From Hyperoplus lanceolatus (lineage: Eukaryota; Chordata; Actinopteri; Uranoscopiformes; Ammodytidae), in contig CM049408.1 in assembly GCA_026929865.2 (NCBI GenBank), forward strand, positions 19,102,501-19,166,500: a stretch of DNA of 64,000 bases, read 5' to 3'. Positions 59,926 through 64,000 of the stretch are shown in pieces. Every line of letters begins with the position of its first letter. Within the stretch, counting starts at the first letter, position 1. Below the pieces are notes generated by a model. That model had not been told where the DNA came from, did not search any database, and saw only the letters and a list, made by a program, of their open reading frames with translations. A program made the translations under genes and the position numbers.

Positions 59926-60559
59926 TATATAGTGTGTATAGTATATAGCTCTGGACTACCACCATCCAGGTTGCCCAGTCCCAAAGCTTTCTCTTCAATC
60001 AGCTCAGGCTGCCTACAGTTAATACTGCGATTAAAAAATATATACATTATGTTGTATATAATGTATATCATATGTTATTCATAAACATTTTGGAAAAAAA
60101 ACATGCAAGAATCAAATTTCCCACACAGCAACACTCAAAGTTTATTTGCATATTGTGTTCTACACAATACACAGTAAATGTGCCAAAAAGCAGACGCAGA
60201 GATCTTACAAGGGCAAAAAAATTCTGCTCGCATCATCGGTCTCTCTGCCCAGTGTGCCCACCTAGCATTTCTACAGGCCCACCCTAATCCAACTGTCTAG
60301 AACCGGGCCTGGCTTCAGCTCTGCTGCATTGAAGGTTAGATATTAGATGATAGAGAAGGGACCATTGTGAGAATAGCCAACCACTGTAAGTAATCATTTT
60401 GTATCTGAATTAAGCTGTATGCCTTTAATAGCAATAAAGCATTTCATCTTCATGTAACACGTCGTTGTGGACCTTGGATCATTATCTTTTCCAAGGTTGT
60501 AATTTACTAGGTGGAGTGTGTTCTTACATCTACAAAAGGTTCTTATAGGTTACAATCTT

Positions 60560-61060
60560 TGAATTAATTTTGCTTCGCACATTGGTTGTCTGTCTGTCCT
60601 CTTCCAGTTTTCCCTGGTGGTGATGAGACGGTGTGGATTCGGTCCCCCCCCCCCCCCCCTGGCAGCAGCTGAGAATGGATCATCAACGCGTAAGATGTTG
60701 CAGTGGTTAAGGACGCCGCCTGGAGACGTTGGATGTAATCCAGGCGCTGGAAACCTTAGATTTCCCTGGTGAAACGAGACGGTGTGGATCCGGCTCCCCC
60801 TCTGGCAGCATCTGAAGTCCTCCTGCATCCACACTATTCACGCTCTACTTTAGTATTATGTAAACATCTGGTCAATGATCAAAATCCTTTGTGATTTTCT
60901 CTACTTATGACATCTATTGCAGCATGTCCATCCTGGGAGAGGGATCCCTTACTTTGTCAACTCTCCCTGAGATTTCTTCAAACATTTTTTAATCCCGGTA
61001 AAGGGTTTTTTACTGGGAGTTTTTTCTCAGCCGAGCTAAGGGTGTAAGGCCAGGGTGTGG
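60560..61060 (+). mobile_element. LINE/SINE 3' fragment, plus strand
   Basis: It carries the same ordered blocks as the minus-strand copy at 39883-40400 (GAGACGGTGTGGAT, GGGAGAGGGATCCCTTACTT, GGGAGTTTTTTCTCAGCCGA). A (C)n run at 60643-60659 and an internal repeat of the GGTGTGGAT..GGCAGCA block (60632-60665 and 60780-60810) suggest an internal duplication. Non-coding. Confidence 0.6.
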
Positions 61061-61326
61061 TAGTAAGACCCGAGGGCTATTCGGTCCTACTGCTGGGCCA
61101 GTGTGAATAGGGTAGACATCAGGACGAAGGCCGTTAGAAAGCTAGGCGTGTCTCCTCGCCATCAGCTTAATTATTCCTAGTTTATCCTTGAACGAGTAAT
61201 ACTCTCAGGTGATAGGAATCTGACCCTTTAAACGGAGAGCTGGTACCGGAACCTCCTGTACAGGGGTAACTAAAACTCCGGGATCTAACAACTTACATCA
61301 TTTTGTCCAGATTTGGGACAAAAAAC

Positions 61327-61796
61327 TGTGTGTCCTGTGTGAGAATTGATTTTTTGAAGTTTTCAACTTTGGGACCAATTACAGGAAGTCTTGGACGGCT
61401 GTCTCAACTTGCAAAGAGGAAAATATAAGGAGAGGATAAGACAAAGGTTTTAATTGAAATATGGTCAGACAACATGATAAAAAGTAAACTGGTAGAAACT
61501 CATAAAAATGCCCACACCTTCCAGGTATTTTGGGAGAGGATAAAAGAGAGAGGACATGAGAGGACATGAGAGGACAATAAGAAGAGGATGTTCAATTGGT
61601 GCATTTGAACCAGTCTTGTGTATGTAAGCAGTTATTGGTTCTAGACCAGTAAAGAGCCGGAGCTCTGGAAGAAGTTTTATAGTTTTTATTAAAAAAGTTT
61701 CCAGTTTTGTGGTGATGATAAGACTTTTCAGCTCCCCCACATTTCTTTACGTATAAGTTCTGGTCTAATCAGCCTTCCGTCTGGACTGACTTAACA
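61327..61796 (+). mobile_element. Possible LTR followed by a primer-binding-site-like sequence
   Basis: The segment ends CTTAACA and is followed at once by TTGGTGCCCACGTCTG, which looks like the start of a tRNA-primer site (TGG..). A left boundary at TGTGTGTCCTG (61327) is arbitrary. No second LTR, no target duplication and no downstream gag/pol frame were found, so this is weak. Confidence 0.2.
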
Positions 61797-61799
61797 TTG

Positions 61800-62879
61800 G
61801 TGCCCACGTCTGCCTGTCCTTAATCAAGCTCTCATCATGTTTCCTGCTCTGAATGATTCACTGTCAGTCAGAGCCCAGCACGTGGACAGCCTTTCAAGGA
61901 CTTGTTTTCTGCCTGCAACTTCTGATACACCTTGCATAATTTTTAGATGAAAAATACAAGGAGCTGGAATGATAGAGTATCATAAAGTGACAGAGTTCTT
62001 CTGACTTTGCTTTGTTTCTGCTGTTAAAACCTCCAAAGGTTCATGTCAGAATTTGCCATTTTAAATAAGTGGGAATAAATCTTTATTTGGTTTATTTTCT
62101 CACTGCGCTTAGATCATGTCTCATTTTCTTGGCGTATGTTTAATACATCTACACCACATCTGTTGATGTACCACTTTTTGTTCTTCCTTGTCTTTTGCAG
62201 CTAACTGCTGCACAGCTTTTTTAACTTCTCCAAAACAAATGCTGTGTTGCTTCTTCCCGTTATGAATGGTAAAGGTCTCTTTCCATGTATCTGTTAAATG
62301 AGAATACCATGGTGGTTTCACAGAAGGGCAGATTTGTCAAAGGTTTTCGTGAAACGACAGCTATAGTGTGATCTGCAATAGAGAGTTAGACATTTTTTGA
62401 AAATAATACAGCTGATGTAATGTTTCACTGGGGACAGAAAGACCTGCAGTATTTCCTCTTTATTTCCCTCTTTGTTTCCCTTCCCACCTGCTCCCTGCAA
62501 TCGTCCTTCCACATTAATCCTCTGTCCTTCCCCTCACCTCGTCTCCTGAAACCCCCCCCCCCCCCCCCCAGTTCAACATTTGCTCAGCTAATAAGCATAG
62601 CATTTCAGCTGAAAGCATTTTTTTCTTCTTCTCTTGATTTACTGTGCACCATGGCGGCTCTCCAAATTAGAATGTTTATTTATGGCCATCAATATTTAAT
62701 TGAGTTTACTCTAATCTTGCGTTAGTGGGTTCAGAAGTCTCTGCATGGCTGTTTAAATATTAAAATTAATTGGAGCGGAGATACTGTAAAGAGGCTTGGC
62801 TTAATTGTTCTGGGAGAACAGGTAGCTTCTGAAGAATTGGCATGCAGAAGGCACTACAGGCACATAATTAAACACACAC

Positions 62880-62921
<42 letters not shown>

Positions 62922-64000
62922 GTTGTTGTGTGCTCTTGCCAGATGAGTTCTTTGAGATTTCCTGTTGAGCGCACACAAACAGGATTCTCGGTTCACAGCT
63001 GAGTCGTTGTAAAAAGTGTTTACTAAGTCTGTTCGCTTAGCTGCAGCACAGGCTACAGGGGTTAATGATAACAGAGCTGATATTTTAAGTTAATACTAGT
63101 TATTATCAGCCCCCATGTGACGAGAACACAAGTCATGCATGTAGTGAGTTATCACATGCATTAATAAGGTAATGTGTACATTTCAAGTGCATTACTTTAA
63201 GTATGCATACTTTGAAATAATAGATAATTATGAGAGGAGGAAGTGAGAAGTAGTTTTAGAGCGACAAAGTCAGTAAAGGGTTGAGGCTGGTGTGAATGAA
63301 TGGATAACCATGCTCACAAAGCTTTCTGTCTTTTGCTGAAAGAGAATGTTTACAGAATTTAATATTTGGAGGGCATTGAGGGAAATCTCAAAAAAGTGTA
63401 AAAACAACACTTTGTGGGTTCACAGAAGGTACGTGCCAAACTATGTCTTGGTTGGAGCAGTAACGTCTTGTTGGAGTCTTGCTGTCACTGCCAGTTTGCA
63501 GAGAGTAGAAGTAACAGCGCCGGCCTATAGTCAATAGTCTGGCGCCTGGCCCTGTTTGAAACCACCAGTCTTATTTAAAGTAATTAAGTATTTTTTTTAC
63601 CTTTTGGACAAAGGCTAGCTGATTCCCCCTGTTCCATGTGTTTTTGGTATGCTTAGCTAACCATAGTCAGCATGGTCTCAATAAACTCAACTAAGTTTAA
63701 AGAAGATGAATAATTGGTTTAATAAAAGGTGTCCAACTATTCCATTAATGTATTTGTCAGATAAATTGTTTCATTAAGTTTTAAGTCTTTAGTCTAATTT
63801 GGTTTTGTGATCATTTGCATGTGGCTTTATTGGGTTAGAGTACTCTGAAATATACAGTGTAGTTTATTTGGTGCATTGGTTGATTTAAGTTGTTGCATTT
63901 TTTTCTCAACATTTGATTCAGTGTGATTGAGTTTGCCTGTCCTTGGCTGCGTTTATGTGAATATGATGAAGTTGGGTTTGGTTGGCTGAGGTATATTGAA
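61800..64000. other. Non-coding stretch to the end of the window
   Basis: It contains a (C)n run at 62552-62569, a (CA)n tract at 62883-62918 and AT-rich sequence. The frame at 62420-62725 spans the poly-C run and has no recognisable domain. No gene was identified. Confidence 0.55.
62883..62918. repeat. (CA)n microsatellite
   Basis: An uninterrupted CA run of 18 units. Confidence 0.95.

Larger units (their letters stand above)
57391..60311. mobile_element. hAT-type element carrying the full-length Tc1 (nest 3)
   Basis: The left end CAGGGCCGGCGCTAGCC and the right end (reverse complement CAGGCCCGGTTCTAGAC) form a short hAT-like TIR. The flanks gcttcagt (57383-57390) and gcttcagc (60312-60319) are an 8-bp duplication with one mismatch. 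Without the Tc1 it is about 1.3 kb. Inside are CCCACCC-rich subterminal stretches at both ends, a second hAT-like end (AGAGCCGGCCCGAGGCATGA, 57630) and a (C)n run (57688-57701). No transposase of its own. Confidence 0.82.
49197..60528 (+). mobile_element. Candidate ~0.9-kb LTR split by later insertions (nest 3 host)
   Basis: If the SINE, the LTR retroelement and the hAT are removed, the remaining pieces (49197-49272, 51111-51700, 57355-57390, 60320-60528) join into about 911 bp. It starts TGTTAGAA and ends TTCTTACA, which are inverted and LTR-like. It holds a TATA-like GATATAAGAC near 51240 and the polyadenylation signal AATAAA near 60434. No target duplication or internal region was found, so its LTR nature is an inference. 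That these pieces were once contiguous is supported by the target duplications of the three insertions. Confidence 0.4.

Overview
This window looks like vertebrate, almost certainly teleost fish, genomic DNA: intergenic or deep-intronic sequence dominated by transposable elements and microsatellites. The pointers are several Tc1-like DNA transposon families with IR/DR-type ends, hAT elements with 8-bp target duplications, TTAA-flanked non-autonomous elements, a tRNA-headed SINE, LINE 3' ends with pentamer-type tails, and many long (CA/TG)n tracts. I found no host protein-coding gene, rRNA, tRNA or CRISPR array that I can support. The only long intact reading frame of clear identity is a Tc1-like transposase (58605-59606), and its catalytic core is damaged.

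Layout. 1-1260: a decayed hAT (DUF4371-type) transposase fragment and a perfect hairpin. 1262-11320: unannotated non-coding sequence. 11321-19909: nest 1, seven mobile elements inserted into one another up to four deep. The outermost carries GGGG(T/A)AAAGTGAG motifs. It holds a 6.9-kb hAT, which holds a second hAT (itself hit by an 850-bp TIR element) and a TTAA element (itself hit by a fold-back Tc1). A 374-bp element sits in the right end of the outermost element. 19910-26885: non-coding with microsatellites. 26886-29032: nest 2, an old TIR element containing a Tc1/mariner MITE, a TTAA element and a perfect 24-bp hairpin. 29033-34579: non-coding. 34580-34966: solo-LTR-like sequence. 35223-36088: internally deleted Tc1-like element. 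36597-36900: LINE 3' end and microsatellite. 37979-39190: fold-back Tc1-like element. 39432-39618: SINE. 39883-40400: LINE or SINE 3' fragment. 40433-41913: TTAA element with a 99-bp tandem duplication. 43711-43990: LINE 3' end. 45724-47181: TIR element with CCGTCAGA motifs. 49197-60528: nest 3, a candidate 0.9-kb LTR interrupted by a SINE (itself hit by a second fold-back Tc1), by a complete but gene-poor LTR retroelement with almost identical LTRs, and by a hAT carrying the full-length Tc1. 60560-61060: a second copy of the LINE or SINE 3' fragment, then non-coding sequence to the end.

The most interesting signal is in the Tc1 elements. Two copies 33 kb apart share one rearranged architecture: 575-bp inverted arms that both encode the transposase C-terminus, joined at the same junction to a single mid-transposase segment. 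The copies therefore descend from one fold-back ancestor that kept transposing, and the two arms within each copy resemble each other more than those of the other copy. A third Tc1-like family here has a similar fold-back layout. All superfamily calls rest on termini, target duplications and motifs read by eye; no database search was possible.
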